This document shows, one piece after another, positions 45,208 through 56,280 of a stretch of DNA of 64,000 nt. The translations under genes and the position numbers were made by a program. The notes under the pieces are model-generated. The model had not been told where the DNA came from. It worked only from the letters and a program-made list of their open reading frames with translations, and ran no database searches. Source of the stretch: Russula earlei (taxonomy: Eukaryota > Basidiomycota > Agaricomycetes > Russulales > Russulaceae); contig JAGFNK010000003.1 in assembly GCA_025769875.1 (NCBI GenBank), forward strand, positions 186,001-250,000, read 5' to 3'. The number at the start of each line of letters is the position of its first letter. Within the stretch, counting starts at the first letter, position 1.

Positions 45208-48200
45208 TCATGTAAGTGATTGAATCGCAGACAGGGCGCGCACTGCGGGTTTGGGTATCTCCATGAGCGCGGCAAACTCGCCGTTTAACGTTATCCCTCC
45301 CGTCTCCCGAGCCTTAATGCCGCAGAGCTCATCGTGGGCCATGGAGAAGGCAAAAGTCGGGTTATTTGAAATGCACAGCTTATATGCGTACGATGCGCGG
45401 ATTTCTGGGATATCGCCAAGCAGCGATAAGTGAGGCGTATCTGGTCCCGACGCAAACCTTCGTCGAAGGGCGGTCACTTCCCGTTTTTGCTTGGATGCTG
45501 TTTTCTTCTTGGCAGTGCCGCCCCTACAAGCCTTTGGCCATTCTGACTTCATGTTTCTGACGTGCTCTTCGATCATGCCGAGCTCCTTGCGCGCCTCCTG
45601 AATGAAGTCATTGACGTTGACCCGTGGAAGCGATGCCATCTGTGATAACTTCGCTTCAATCTTCTGGTACGGCACCAAGAGATGGAGGTCTTGTGTGGAC
45701 CTCGTCATTCCAGGCCGGCTGCCAAGCTTCTCGTAGTCGGCCAGAAATTTGTCTGCAAGAACCTCGCCAATCTCTCTCAAAACATCGAGGACGAACCGGC
45801 CAAGGGCATCAGGGCGTTTTATGTGACAGTTCTGATTCCATTCGTCCAATTCTTCGACGTCACGCAGGCATGCCGGCCCACCAAGGCCATACAGTTTGGA
45901 GTCGTTTTCGAGAACGGCCCGCCGGATGCGATGGCCAGTCTTCTTCGAGTCGAGGCAAGTGGTGAACCTACAAGACATCAAATTCTGCCCAGACAGAGGG
46001 GAAATGGATCGTACATGTACGCCAGCCGAATGGTTGCGGGGTCAGAGTATCCCTTGGTGTAGACCGCGTTGGAGTGGAAGGACGAGTACCTGCCAACATA
46101 ATCGTTTTCCAAGCCACGGAGCACGGCTGACAAAAATGACTTTTGAATGTCGGCCGGGCGTTCCTCACGGACGCGCTGGGAGAATGTATTGACGAGCTCC
46201 ACATTATCTTCAAAATACGTCTTTTCGAAGCCATCCGGCTTGTCAACGAGATTGGGCTGCTTGAACGCCTCAAGCACGGATGGCGACCAATTAACCATAA
46301 CCGTATCTTCGCCGCAAGAAAATATCAGACTCGGACGGAAAGGAATGACCTTCAAACCCACCTCCATCGTAGTCTGGGTGGATCGTCATTCGTGTGTGGT
46401 CAATTTCTGTCTCTAAATGGGGTGGGAAAAAAGAGGACGAACCACCGCCAGCAAGCAAACTCGCTAGTGAGCGAGATCCTTTCGTTGAGAACACGATTAC
46501 GTTGGTGTAATCCGCCAGCTTCTCGTGCTCCACTGCAGTAACCTAGAGGAATGCTCTACAAACGAAAAGGTCTAGCACGAAGTCATCAAATACCTTTTGG
46601 ATATCTGAGGCGACCATGGTGGGAGTTCGGGAAACCTAATGATGGAGTCAGAAGACGACATCGACTATAAATCAATGGTTTACAAGAACAGGGCCCCGGA
46701 TGGAGTATGTACTCGTCTCTTTCAGTGGGCCTGCGAGTTCCTGTAACGACCTAAAGTGGATCTCCCCTTCCTCTAGGACGCCGAAAGGGTCTATCACAAC
46801 ATTCAATTTGAGCCACAGAGACGCAGCGGTTCACATACACACCTGGCACAATGAAGGCCATAGCGGATTGGCGGACCTCGATACGATACTTTTTCGAGTA
46901 TGAATACATGGCTTCACGAACCATATATTGTATCTTATCGCGAAGATATGGGGACGTCTTAGGGTTAAACCCAGCTTGGATCAACTCAAGCACCATCTGG
47001 GATAGTGGTTTATTGCGTTCGTCGGAGGACGAGTCGTCATCTCTTGGCACATCATCTTCATCCTCACGCTTTTCTCCCCTGCTATGTAGGCCAATTGCTC
47101 GTGCAAGTCCTTGCACCAACTCTTGCAGATGGGTCCTGGTCACATTGCCTACCTTGTTGACGGCGCTCCAAAGCAATGGCATAGCGCCATGGCCATCCCA
47201 TTGAGTCAGGGATGTAAAGGCTTCGGACATCCCTTCGTGCATCAGGTCTTCAAAGACCTTATGATCGACTCCATTTTCTGCAAGGTTCATTATGAACTGA
47301 GCGTTCAGACGGCTTGGGACCGTGATACGAGTGGACTGTGCGACGAGGTCGAAAATGACATGGGCGCTGCCTTCATCCATACCGGGAAGTACAACTTTCT
47401 GCTGAGACTTACGAATCCAGATGCGTGGGGGTTCCGTGGGAGACCTATCTTCAGGGTGCAAAATCCATAGCCCTTTCGCACCAGCCACACGACCTTGCAC
47501 TGCGGTGGGGCGGCTTGAGAGACGAAGGCGGCGTGCGATGAGCGTTAAAGCTGCCCCATTTATAAATCCACACCCATCGGTGAGGATCTTCTCTGAACCA
47601 GGCGCTTCCCCCTCGTTATGAGGCGCCTCTGAATGGCAATGGCTAGTAAGAGCGCAGATGCGGAGACTTGGCGATGTACTCACCGATATCCGGCTCGAAC
47701 GCAATGTTGCGGGGCTCAAACTGAAGGATTGGAATGGTCGTCGAGAGGCCGAGATCAAAACGCGTCGACCATTTACTCAGCGGCTGGGACGAACACATCA
47801 GGAAAGTAAACGTAGGAGGAACGCAGTGGCCATACTTGATTCTGATTATACCTGAGCGGATTGTGCCACTCAAGAAAGTCCCAAAGGGATATGCGGGTGT
47901 CGTCGCCCTGTCCACTGTCATGCTGACGATCTAGATCTTCATTGGTTTCCATCAGGTAAGCGTTGCCGTCTTTTGACGAAAACGGGACGAAGATTCGTCC
48001 ACACAGAATGAAAGGACCGCTGAGGTGCTCGCGAGTGCTATTATCCCTCTCATAACGAAGGTCTTTTGCAAGCTTAACCTTGAGGATACGCCGAGATCCC
48101 AGGAACCGGGCGAAGCGGGTGGAATCTTTTATGCCTGGCCGAACGAGGCGATATGTGTACTTGCCATCCGACTTCGTAAGGGTCATCATTTGTTCGATGC

Positions 48201-49129
48201 GACCACCGTACCAGTCTGGCACGCCTTTCCACTCGCCTCTCAGGCCCAAGCCTCGTGATTGACCTTCCATGAGCGCGTCCTGTTCTCGATCGTACTCTTC
48301 CCTATGTAGTACTGTCAATGACACGGCCACTGAATACTTGCACCCATGCTCACCATACGTCCGAGTTTGTCGTTTGAGAGTTGGCGCGGTCATTTTTGTT
48401 CAAAGCCTCTGCCATGACTGTGCGAACTTTTGGGGCCGCCTCAGCATTGGAGCCCCGAAGTCGTTCAAGTACTTGGGCGGTAACATCATCCCATGTCCAT
48501 TCATCGGAAAGCACCCCACGGGCAAGCTCATACTGTACTCCCCAGGATATTTTGAGACGCTCCATGCGCTTTTGGGCATGAGGACAGTGACAAATATTTC
48601 GGTGAGGCAAGGCGAGCTCTCCATTGCGAAGAGGGAGGAGTATCTGTGGAGTGACAACCTGTGCCACAGAGAGATACGGACGGGATGCTTGCCGCGCTTC
48701 TCCGGGGGTCGGGGATTTGTCCGACACGCGAAGAATTGGCTCGCGGTCGACCAACGAAGCGTTCAGCGAGAATGTCGAACAAATACTAGAATATCCGATG
48801 AGCACGGTTCCATGAGTGTAAACAATGCGCGACATGCCCGGGCTCTTCTTCAAGCTGTCGATCCACGGAAGAAGGTCGCAGCTTGAAAGCTGCCGCGAAC
48901 CGCTGAGATTGAAGAGCATGTTGTGGCAGCGCGTCGCGAGAATGTGCCAGTGTAGAAACGTTTCCAATTGAGGCGGTTGGGACACGGAATTTCTCCGGCA
49001 CCGCCAAGGGACGAATCCGTCGCTGTATAGGACGTACCCAAGGTGAGGAAAGTTGTGGACGTACGCGAATAATAACTTCACAAACATTGGAATATGATAT
49101 TTGATGATTGCTTGTACGTGTGACCTCAT
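45208..49129 (-). CDS. Cellular RNA-dependent RNA polymerase (QDE-1/RDR family)
   Basis: Eukaryotic RdRPs make double-stranded RNA from aberrant transcripts for Dicer/Argonaute silencing. The N-terminal part (49129-48350) is weakly conserved. The middle contains RFARFLGSRRILKVKL (about 48085-48130), GRIFVPFSSKDGNAYLM, and LTDGCGFINGAALTLIARRL (about 47525-47590). IWIRKSQQKVVLPG follows (about 47385-47425). The catalytic core is HEKLADYTNVIVFSTKGSRS (about 46470-46530), followed after splicing by GGDYDGDTVMVNWSPSVLEA. The DxDGD triad is therefore intact but is carried on a 12-nt exon (46362-46373). Further on are FCRxTTCLDSKKTGHR (about 45930-45970) and a helical C-terminus with the stop at 45208. 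The start at 49129 is the first ATG of the long frame; about 400 bp upstream a transposon has inserted. Total length, about 1150 residues, is within the family range. Confidence 0.87.
46362..46373 (-). other. 12-nt microexon carrying the RdRP catalytic core DYDG
   Basis: The coding strand here reads AC TAC GAT GGA G, flanked by an acceptor CAG at 46374-46376 and a donor GTGGGT at 46361. The upstream intron is about 69-72 nt (donor at 46442 or 46445) and the downstream intron is 55 nt (46307-46361). Joining the three pieces gives GGDYDGDTVMV, the family consensus. Retaining the downstream intron replaces the third Asp by Gly. The upstream intron is open in frame, so retention there would add about 23 residues without a stop. 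Confidence 0.72.
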
Positions 49130-49523
49130 AGTCTGAGCTACGTTGTGTAGTTGATATGGTGGCTTTTTTCGAGACGATTGGAATCCATCCCTGCAGAGAA
49201 GAAATTAAGATATATACCTGCCATTGCACTTTCATGACACGTCTCTAAGCTGTCGGACGCATCTTCTCCCTGTAAAGTTTCAGAGGGTTTTTTTTTTCAG
49301 CAACAGCCACGAGCTCCAAAATATGAAACGTGCCTCAGAACCAGAGGACGAGAGAGAGATGACCGAATCATTATCATGGAAAGTTGCTTCGAGTGGCCTC
49401 CCATGATTTTCCTCTAAAAACAGATTAGCCGGCCACGAAGTTTTGTACACGACAGTTCGTGGGGCACTGAGTGGGCACTGACTTGATTTGTGCAAGAAAC
49501 CCATCGAGAGGACACGGGGAGAC
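49130..49523. other. RdRP upstream region
   Basis: About 390 bp between the RdRP start and the target-site duplication of the PIF/Harbinger element. It should hold the proximal RdRP promoter. Minus-strand frames (for example from 49235) could be a 5' exon. A run of nine or ten T lies at about 49290. Nothing else is assigned. Confidence 0.4.
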
Positions 49524-49526
49524 TTA

Positions 49527-49697
49527 GGCCCATGATACCAACCGAGAATTCTTGAACTTCGAACTTGAACTTGAATTTCGGGATTTTCCGGGAGTGACTG
49601 GTGTGACCAGTGTGATATAAGTGACATCGCATATATGATAAACTAATAGGTTTTTTTTTAATATGAGTTTTTATTCGCTTGTGATTTGCATATTCGC
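49527..49697 (+). repeat. Left terminal inverted repeat of PIF/Harbinger element
   Basis: Begins GGCCCATGATACCAACCGAG and ends TTTGCATATTCGC. It pairs over 171 nt with 52808-52978 without a mismatch that I can see, including a run of nine T. Confidence 0.93.
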
Positions 49698-49750
49698 TTG
49701 TGATTTGCATATTCGCTTGTGATTTGCATATTCGCGTATTCGCATATTTG
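49674..49750 (+). repeat. Subterminal direct repeats inside the left end
   Basis: The unit ATTCGCTTGTGATTTGCAT occurs three times in tandem starting at about 49673, 49692 and 49711, then decays into ATTCGCGTATTCGCATATT. Only one unit is present at the right end. Subterminal repeats are common transposase or Myb-like protein binding sites in this superfamily; that role is inferred. Confidence 0.75.
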
Positions 49751-49852
49751 TGTGTGATTGCACATGTGTAAGCCCTTTGTCAGTACCTTCTTTTCACCTT
49801 CACTTCGGCGTCACCCCACACTTTATTTTCCTGATCCTGATCATCACCTCCC

Positions 49853-51152
49853 ATGCAGACCCGCTCGTCAAGAAGCTCTGATTCCTCTGCAGAAGAAACC
49901 CGAGCAGATATCAAGGCAAGATGGACAACTGAGGAGGAAGCCGAGTTCTTAAACTTCCTCTTGGAGCACAAGGACCAAATGACGTCCAATGCTATGTTCA
50001 AGGATCAAGTCTTCAATGAGGCGGCCAGTCAAATTAGGTCCCTTTGTAAGAAGGGTGGCTTCAAAACTCTGAGCTCGTGCAAGACGAAGTGGCAAAGGGT
50101 ACGTGTTTCCTCTTTTGACTACACCTCAACACTGACACCGTTCAACTAGATGAAGACCGACTGGGACACCATTTCAGCGATCAAAAATAAGTCTGGCATG
50201 GCTTGGGATGATGTGACAGGAATGGACATATCAGCAGAAAATCAAAATCAGGCAGTGTATGATGAGCTGGTTGCAGTGCGTCTGTAACTCCTGATTTGTC
50301 GACAATATCTTACTTTAGTAGGACAAACCAGCGGTCAAGAAGTTCCACCACAAGGGCTGGCCACATTGCGAGGCCATGGAATCTCTTGTAGGAACAAAAA
50401 CCAAAGGCAAACACGCATACCGGGCTTCGCAGCCAACGCCTCGTGCTGAGCATGCTCCATCCCAGCCAACACCTCGTGCTGAGCATGCTCCATCCCAGCC
50501 ACCTACTCCTGCTCACCTGACCCCCGATTTGTCTCAAGTCGGCGGCAGCAGGAGGGCATCGACTTCACCATCAAATACCTCATTTGACTTCGTAACCAAC
50601 AAGCGTAAATCACCTCGCATTGACGATATCCTGATGACTGAAACATCTTCAGCTAAAAAACAGAGGGGTGACACCGTGGCGTCTGCTGTCATGGGTGTTA
50701 CAGCAGTCATGAACAGAGTTGTTGATGTCTTCGACTCAACTGTCCATTCTCTTGGTTTCTCCCCGCCCATGCCTGAATTCGCACCTGCACCCGCACTCGC
50801 ACCTGCACCCGCACTCGCACCTGCACCCGCACTCGCACCTGCACCCGCACTCGCACTCGCACCCGCACCTGCACCTGCACCCGCACTCGCAGGTGATACT
50901 GTACCTGGATTTTTGGCACTTCCCGAGTATGCATGCCGGACACTGGCAGTCCAACACCTTGCCAGTGATATCAAGGATATCACAAATGGTTGTTGGTTGC
51001 CAACTGATGATATTGTCCCAGCATTATCCCTGTTTGCCAATTGCGGCATCGGAGAGGTGGATGGCTACCTCGTGCTCATATCCGTGGAGTCATCACGTGA
51101 GTTTGCACGTGGATACATATGTAATCTGGTGGAGAAAGTGAAGCGAGCGTAA
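49853..51152 (+). CDS. PIF/Harbinger Myb/SANT-like DNA-binding protein
   Basis: Second protein of PIF/Harbinger elements, needed with the transposase to bind the ends and for nuclear import. The N-terminus has the Myb/SANT-like trihelix: ARWTTEEEAEFLNFLLEHKD, FNEAASQIRSLCKKGGFKTL and SCKTKWQR (49905-50097). It continues after a GTACGT intron (50099-50149) with KTDWDTISAIKNKSGMAWDD. A second short intron (about 50280-50322) leads to KFHHKGWPHCEAMESLVG. The middle is Pro/Ser-rich with duplicated QPTPRAEHAPS and a basic patch NKRKSPR. A hexapeptide run APAPAL (50781-50891) precedes a helical C-terminus ending NLVEKVKRA. The stop is at 51152. The start ATG 49853 lies 156 bp inside the left repeat. 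Confidence 0.87.
50781..50891 (+). repeat. 18-bp minisatellite coding (Ala-Pro)-rich hexapeptides
   Basis: About six imperfect copies of GCACCTGCACCCGCACTC in the Myb-like gene, translating to APAPAL units, with 6-bp slippage toward the 3' end. It is in frame and adds no stop. Confidence 0.85.
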
Positions 51153-51296
51153 GCGATGATTTGTGTTGTTGTGTCATGTATGTGTATCCAAATAAATATT
51201 TCACACATTGTGAAATTACATGTGATGTGCCAAAAAAAATTTTCTGTCAAAAAGTTGCACGCTTTGTCCCCGTTGTTGTCCCCTCCCTCGCTCAAG

Positions 51297-52568
51297 ATGC
51301 CTGATAACCCTCATCAGCAATGGGTACAATGGCGACGCCAATGGCACCAACGGCTCTATGTCATGTTAAATATGTCAACTGTTCTCCTACTTTGCTGCCA
51401 AGCATTACTTGAGCTCCTTGAACCCCTCTATCGTCCTCCTATCCCATATCACACATCTTCATACACTGGGGCTAAGTGGGTTGAGGACCTACTCACTGGC
51501 CATCCAGAGCGCATTCGGACTGAGCTTGGGGTGCATAAAAAAGTATTTATCATCCTCCAGCGGATCCTCCAACGACTTGGTATCTCATCATCACGACACG
51601 TCCAAGTCGAAGAACAAATTGCTATCTTCCTTTATACAGCTGTCACAGGGCTGCCATCGACACATGTCGGAGAGCATTTTCAGCGGTCACCCCGCACCAT
51701 TTCAAAGTAAGTATCTCTCAGGTTTCTTTCAGATGTCGTCTGATGGATAGCTAGGTATTTTAAAAAAATTCTAGGCGTTCTCTCGAGCCCTCCCTTCTAC
51801 ACCACATTTGTGCGCCTTCCTGATGCCGATTCACCCCCTCACCCCTTCATCCAAAGCAACCCCAAATTCTTTCCATTTCTCAAGGACGCGCTGGGTGCTA
51901 TCGATGGTACACATATCGACTGTTTTGCCACTGCTGCAGAGCGTGATGCGGCAAGGAACCGCAAAGGAGGTCTCACGCAGAACTGCCTCGTGGGATGCTC
52001 ATTCGACCTCCGCTTCACCTACCTGCTGACTGGTTGGGAGGGTTCCACTGCTGACGCGACACTTTTTCACGCAGCACATCATTCTGATCTTCGTGTCCCA
52101 AGGGGGAAGTATTATCTTGGTGATGCGGGTTTTGCCTCGTCAGATGTACTTCTCACCCCTTATCGAGGCGTGCGGTACCATCTAGCTGAATGGGGCCGTG
52201 CTCGCACAAGGTGAGTCTTTGTTGTCTTACTTTCAAGTTGTCTTACTGATGTTTGTCCTAGGCCACGCACACCCAAGGAGCTGTTCAATTTGCGTCATGC
52301 CCAAGCTCGCAATGTCATTGAACGCATTTTTGGAATTCTCAAGCGGCGTTTCAAGATTCTCTCACAACCCCGCGAGTATGACATGGGAGTTCAAGCACGC
52401 ATCCCATGTGCGCTCGCAGCACTTCACAATCTTATTCGCACATATGACTCTAGGGAGATTGGCACCTTTGACGACCAAGTGGCTGACCTCCAGATGGACG
52501 CACAAGAAGAGGAAGCGCTGGCTGGTGAACTTGGAACAGGCCCTGTGACGCAGCATGAGAGGGAGTGA
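51297..52568 (+). CDS. PIF/Harbinger DDE transposase
   Basis: DDE-superfamily endonuclease of the Harbinger type. The N-terminal part has a helix-turn-helix-like region, IFLYTAVTGLPSTHVGEHFQ and RSPRTISK. An intron (GTAAGT at 51707 to CTAG at about 51754) joins it to YFKKILGVLSSPPFYTTFVR. The catalytic region shows LGAIDGTHI (first Asp, about 51895-51920), GWEGSTADATLF and YYLGDAGFASSDVLLTPYRG (second Asp, about 52110-52170). After a 51-nt intron at 52211-52261 comes NVIERIFGILKRRFKIL (Glu, about 52312-52362). All three acids are present. I chose ATG 51297 (MPDNPHQQW); an in-frame ATG at 51156 would add a hydrophobic stretch and lies 4 nt after the Myb-like stop. The stop is at 52568. Confidence 0.9.
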
Positions 52569-52807
52569 GCAAATATCAGGCGAGATAAAATTGCTGATGA
52601 CATGTGGGAGCAGTATCAGAGAATTCAGAGGGACCGCGCAGAACGTGTTATTGAATAGTATTTTTTTCAAAAAAAGATTTTCCATTTCCTCTTCAAAAAT
52701 CTCTTGCTCCGCGTGCATGGATCCTGGGCCCTACAGTATGCCTCGGCAACATTCAGCGGACACAAGCGGACTGAGTCAGTTCCCAGTCACGGCTGCAATC
52801 ACAATAT

Positions 52808-52978
52808 GCGAATATGCAAATCACAAGCGAATAAAAACTCATATTAAAAAAAAACCTATTAGTTTATCATATATGCGATGTCACTTATATCACACTGGTC
52901 ACACCAGTCACTCCCGGAAAATCCCGAAATTCAAGTTCAAGTTCGAAGTTCAAGAATTCTCGGTTGGTATCATGGGCC
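52808..52978 (-). repeat. Right terminal inverted repeat of PIF/Harbinger element
   Basis: Reverse complement of 49527-49697, followed by the TTA target duplication at 52979-52981. Confidence 0.93.
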
Positions 52979-53085
52979 TTAGCAGTGCACGATCAGTCTG
53001 ATCGATCGAGATTGAGCGCTGTACGCGACGGACGCCCTGAGGCGCGTTCAACAAAGCAAACCACGTGTCGATCTCAGAAGCCGTG

Positions 53086-54687
53086 ATGAAGGTGTTCTGG
53101 GATCCTGATTGTCTCCTGCACGATCCTCCCTATGAAATCCTTTCCGGAGACAAACTTCCATACTTCGAGAGCCCTGCTCGCTTACAGCTAGTCAAGAAAG
53201 CGCTCGAACGGAACCCTCTGTTGTTCGAATGCGAGGTAGTCAGCTTCGAGTCGTCGTCCCACGGCCGGGACATTACCCGCTACATCGAGTTGGTACACAG
53301 CCGTGAATATCTGAGCTACTTGAGCAATGCGTATGACGAGTGGGTCCGAAGCGGGGCCAGCACGGTATTCCGACACCCCACCCTCGCCAGCGCGAGGCTC
53401 CCTAGCCGTGAACTTACCCTGCCTTTTTTTTTTTCTTTCTTTTTTTCCTTCGTCAGGTTGCCGTCCTCCCCGAAACATTTCCACACCCGAAGCTGCTACC
53501 TGCACCGACTCAGACCGACGTTGGCTCCTTGTCTCCATTCGCCCAAGCAGGTTCGGGGCTTGTCCCAAGCTGGCGTTTACCTTCTTTGACGACGTCACCC
53601 CAGGTTACTATTGCTTTGATCTCAGTTGTCCCATCACCAAGAGTTCGTGGTCGCGTGCCATGTGATCCGTCGCTTTCTCACAGGAAGCGTAGCAACCTAT
53701 TCGTCGGCCATCGCTTCCGTTGGCGTTGCGCTGTCTGCTGCACGAGAACTTGCGGCGGCTTCGGGGCCTCACGGACCTCAAACCGGCGTATTCGCCTTGT
53801 GGTCAGTCGAGTCCCGCACTTCCCCCACCGTGACTGCGACTTGAGCATCGAGTGACATGCCAGCCGTCCACCCGGCCACCACGCGGGGACTTCTCTCTGC
53901 GGCGGATACTGTTTCTTCAACAACGTAGCCGTCGCCGCGCGATTCTTGCAAAGCTTAAGTTCTGCGCGTGCGGAACGACATCGGATTGCCATCCTCGACA
54001 TCGACTATCACCACGGAAACGGAAGCAAGTCCCTCCCCCTTGCGCTACGTTTCTCTCTCCAAGTCAAACACACTGATTCTCGGATAGCGCAGGAGATCTT
54101 CTACTCGGACCCCAGCGTTCTTTATTCGTCTCTCCATGCCGTGGACGATTATCCCTGTATGGTTTTCCTTTCTGTTCACATTCCGCCACGGCTGAATTCC
54201 TCCAGATTTTACAGGAGCGGTGACAGAGAAGGGCGTTGGCGAGGGCATGAACGCCAATTTCAATTACCCTCTACCCCGAGGCACCGAAGATAGCGATTAT
54301 TGCGCTGCTCTTCTAGAAGCGACTGAGAATATCCGTAAATTTGACCCCGGTTACCTCCTAGTGAGGTTTGTCTTGTGCGCTACTTTACGAGTGGGCACTG
54401 ACGGCGTGATTTCTCAGCGTCGGCGTTGATACCTTCTCCAATGACCCTCAGGGCGACTTCAAGCTATCCCACTCTTGTTATACGGCTATCGGAGAGATTA
54501 TCGCAGATCTTGGAAAGCCAACACTCTTCGTAATGGAAGGGTAGGCTCTCGGCACACTGGTGGTCGCTACATCTTTTCACCTGCTTTTGTACCTTGCAGG
54601 GGTTATCATATGGAGACACTTGGCGAAAATTTTCGCGCTGTGCTCGAAGAATTCCAAGAGCGCTCTAGGGGAAAAACCAGCGACTGA
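53086..54687 (+). CDS. HDAC-superfamily deacetylase, acetylpolyamine-amidohydrolase-like
   Basis: Zn-dependent deacetylase of the arginase/HDAC fold. The start [20 protein letters not shown] and [16 protein letters not shown] is typical of the acetylpolyamine amidohydrolase branch rather than Rpd3/Hda1 histone deacetylases. After an intron with a long T run (53411-53455) come [15 protein letters not shown] and, further on, [20 protein letters not shown]. The active site reads [20 protein letters not shown] (53865-53925) and [11 protein letters not shown] (about 53990-54022), then after an intron [17 protein letters not shown]. Zinc and general-base residues (HH, DxDxH) are present. Later motifs are [14 protein letters not shown] (about 54420-54462) and [18 protein letters not shown]. 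An upstream in-frame GTG at 53065 is ignored. Substrate could be acetylpolyamines or histones; sequence cannot decide. It is divergent from the RdRP across the transposon. Confidence 0.83.
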
Positions 54688-54872
54688 CGGGCTCAGGTGA
54701 CCTACTTTGCACTGCTACCATGGGCTACTGTCTCGATCGAAGGTTGATCAGGGTACCTCAACATAAGAAACCACGGTAGTGAAGACAAAGGACGTTCAAG
54801 TAGAAAGGAAAAATACATAGTACAATAAGAGCCTCGAATGCTGGCACAATGGTCGGGCCCAAATGCAAGCAT

Positions 54873-55991
54873 TCACTTCCTCGCGAACGTGATCTGATTG
54901 CAGACACGTTAGCCATGTTAGACCACTCGGCCGAAAAGATTACCTTGATCTTATTTTCGCCATCAAGTTTATAGTTGTGTAATGCCTCCTTTGCGACAGT
55001 TGCGCTTCCTTCGTCCATGTACTCGACGAACGCGATGTCTTTTTTGTTCGCGATGAGACGAACCTCGTGCAGGTTGGGGTACCTGTCCTGATGTCAGCAT
55101 CGGTGAATATTTTGAAAGGATGGCGATGGGATATTCACTGTGAGAAGAGCGCCATGAGCTGATCCTTGCTGACACTCTCCGGCAGATTCTGCAAGAACAA
55201 GATTTTATTAGGAGGCAGATACTCGTCGGGCATTTGGACGGCAGGCCGTCTGGGAGCAGAGACCGCGGGGCCGTCGGCTATAATTAAAGGGCGCAATAAG
55301 TATAAAAGGAGATTGCGACCAGAAATGGTTTTGTTGAACGCACTCTCTGCGGCCAAACGCTGGGCGCGGAACTTCTGTTTTAGGGGATTCGTGTAACGGG
55401 TCGCCTCTGGATGAAGTGAATTGAGTTTGAGTCAATATGGCGAAACACTGGCGCAGATACACACTCTTGTGTTGCAATCTCCGTTGCCGGTGTTCCTCAT
55501 AGTGTTCCGCATCCAGCCGCTTCACCACCGCGTCAGAACGAGTCCTCGCAAACGAGATTTGCTGGAAGCGCAAATCAGAAGCGGCGTAGGAAGTAAGGAG
55601 ATGCAAAACGCAAACCATCGGCTTAGAGTACAAGGGGAACCCCTTGACCTCCTTCAGGGCTTTTTTGGCAACGTCTGCGGACGCAAAAGAGACGAATGCT
55701 TGTCCACGCATGCGAATGTTGTCGTGTGCGACCACATCAATTACCTCGCCGTACGATTTGAACAGCCCGCGCAAAGATGCTTTGAGGACTGGGGAAGATG
55801 GTGAGCGTACGTGCGGTGAGGGATACCGCAAACGAACCATCGATCCTGATCTTCTCATTCAGGTTTTGGATGTAGAGCGTTTCTGACACATATTCAGGCT
55901 TAGGTGGCTGAGATTCGACAGCGTCTATTGGGATTGGGATCTCATCGGGTGTTGTGTCTGCAGCAGTCGGTGCCAGGTTGATGTCAGACAT
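54873..55991 (-). CDS. U1A/U2B''-type spliceosomal RRM protein
   Basis: Two-RRM protein of the U1A/U2B'' (SNF) family, which binds U1 or U2 snRNA stem-loops. The N-terminal tail MSDINLAPTAADTTPDEIPI is acidic. RRM1 is ETLYIQNLNEKIRID, an intron (about 55840-55792), VLKASLRGLFKSYGEVIDVV, MRGQAFVSFASADVAKKALK (RNP1 RGQAFVSF) and, after an intron, QISFARTRSDAVVKRLDAEH. A linker with NPLKQKFRAQRLAAESAFNK leads to RRM2: PPNKILFLQNLPESVSKDQL, an intron, YPNLHEVRLIANKKDIAFVE and MDEGSATVAKEALHNYKLDG. The last exon is only ITFARK plus the stop at 54873-54875. The second RRM and short exons match the family. Fungi often keep a single member, so I do not choose between U1A and U2B''. Confidence 0.88.
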
Positions 55992-56280
55992 TTAGGAAGC
56001 GCTAAGCAGCGCGAATAGTCGCAAATCATGGGCAGGCACTAACCGATTTGTCATCACGATTCTCACGCTCACGCTTATATAATTGGTGGGTGAAAAGTGG
56101 GGTGTGAGGGGTGCATCCCGACATCGAGCACCATGTAAGGCGCGCACGCCGCCACAACTGCCACCAGCACGATACTGGTTACACATTGCACTTGATGCCT
56201 TAATGAAGACCCTTCCATTTCAACTGATGAGTTGGATTCTACAATTATCAAACCCACTCCTACTATGATAACATCCCATG

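Larger units (their letters stand above)
49527..52978 (+). mobile_element. PIF/Harbinger DNA transposon, complete and recently inserted
   Basis: A 3452-bp element with 171-bp terminal inverted repeats (49527-49697 and 52808-52978) that are identical by eye. It is flanked by a 3-bp duplication TTA at 49524-49526 and 52979-52981, the size and sequence class (TWA) known for PIF/Harbinger. It carries the two genes expected of the family on the + strand: a Myb/SANT-like protein and a DDE transposase. Both frames are open after removal of short introns. It keeps a normal number of CpGs, unlike the repeats at the right end of the window. It lies between the divergent RdRP and HDAC-family genes, so insertion lengthened their shared upstream region by 3.45 kb. 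Confidence 0.93.

Noticed and set aside
46297..46450. RdRP with a mutated catalytic triad (DYDGG)
   Set aside because: The apparent mutation comes from reading through a GTGGGT donor; splicing restores DYDGD.
50707..50957. Cys/Arg-rich minus-strand frames over the minisatellite
   Set aside because: They are translations of the complementary strand of the APAPAL repeat, with no start context or homology.
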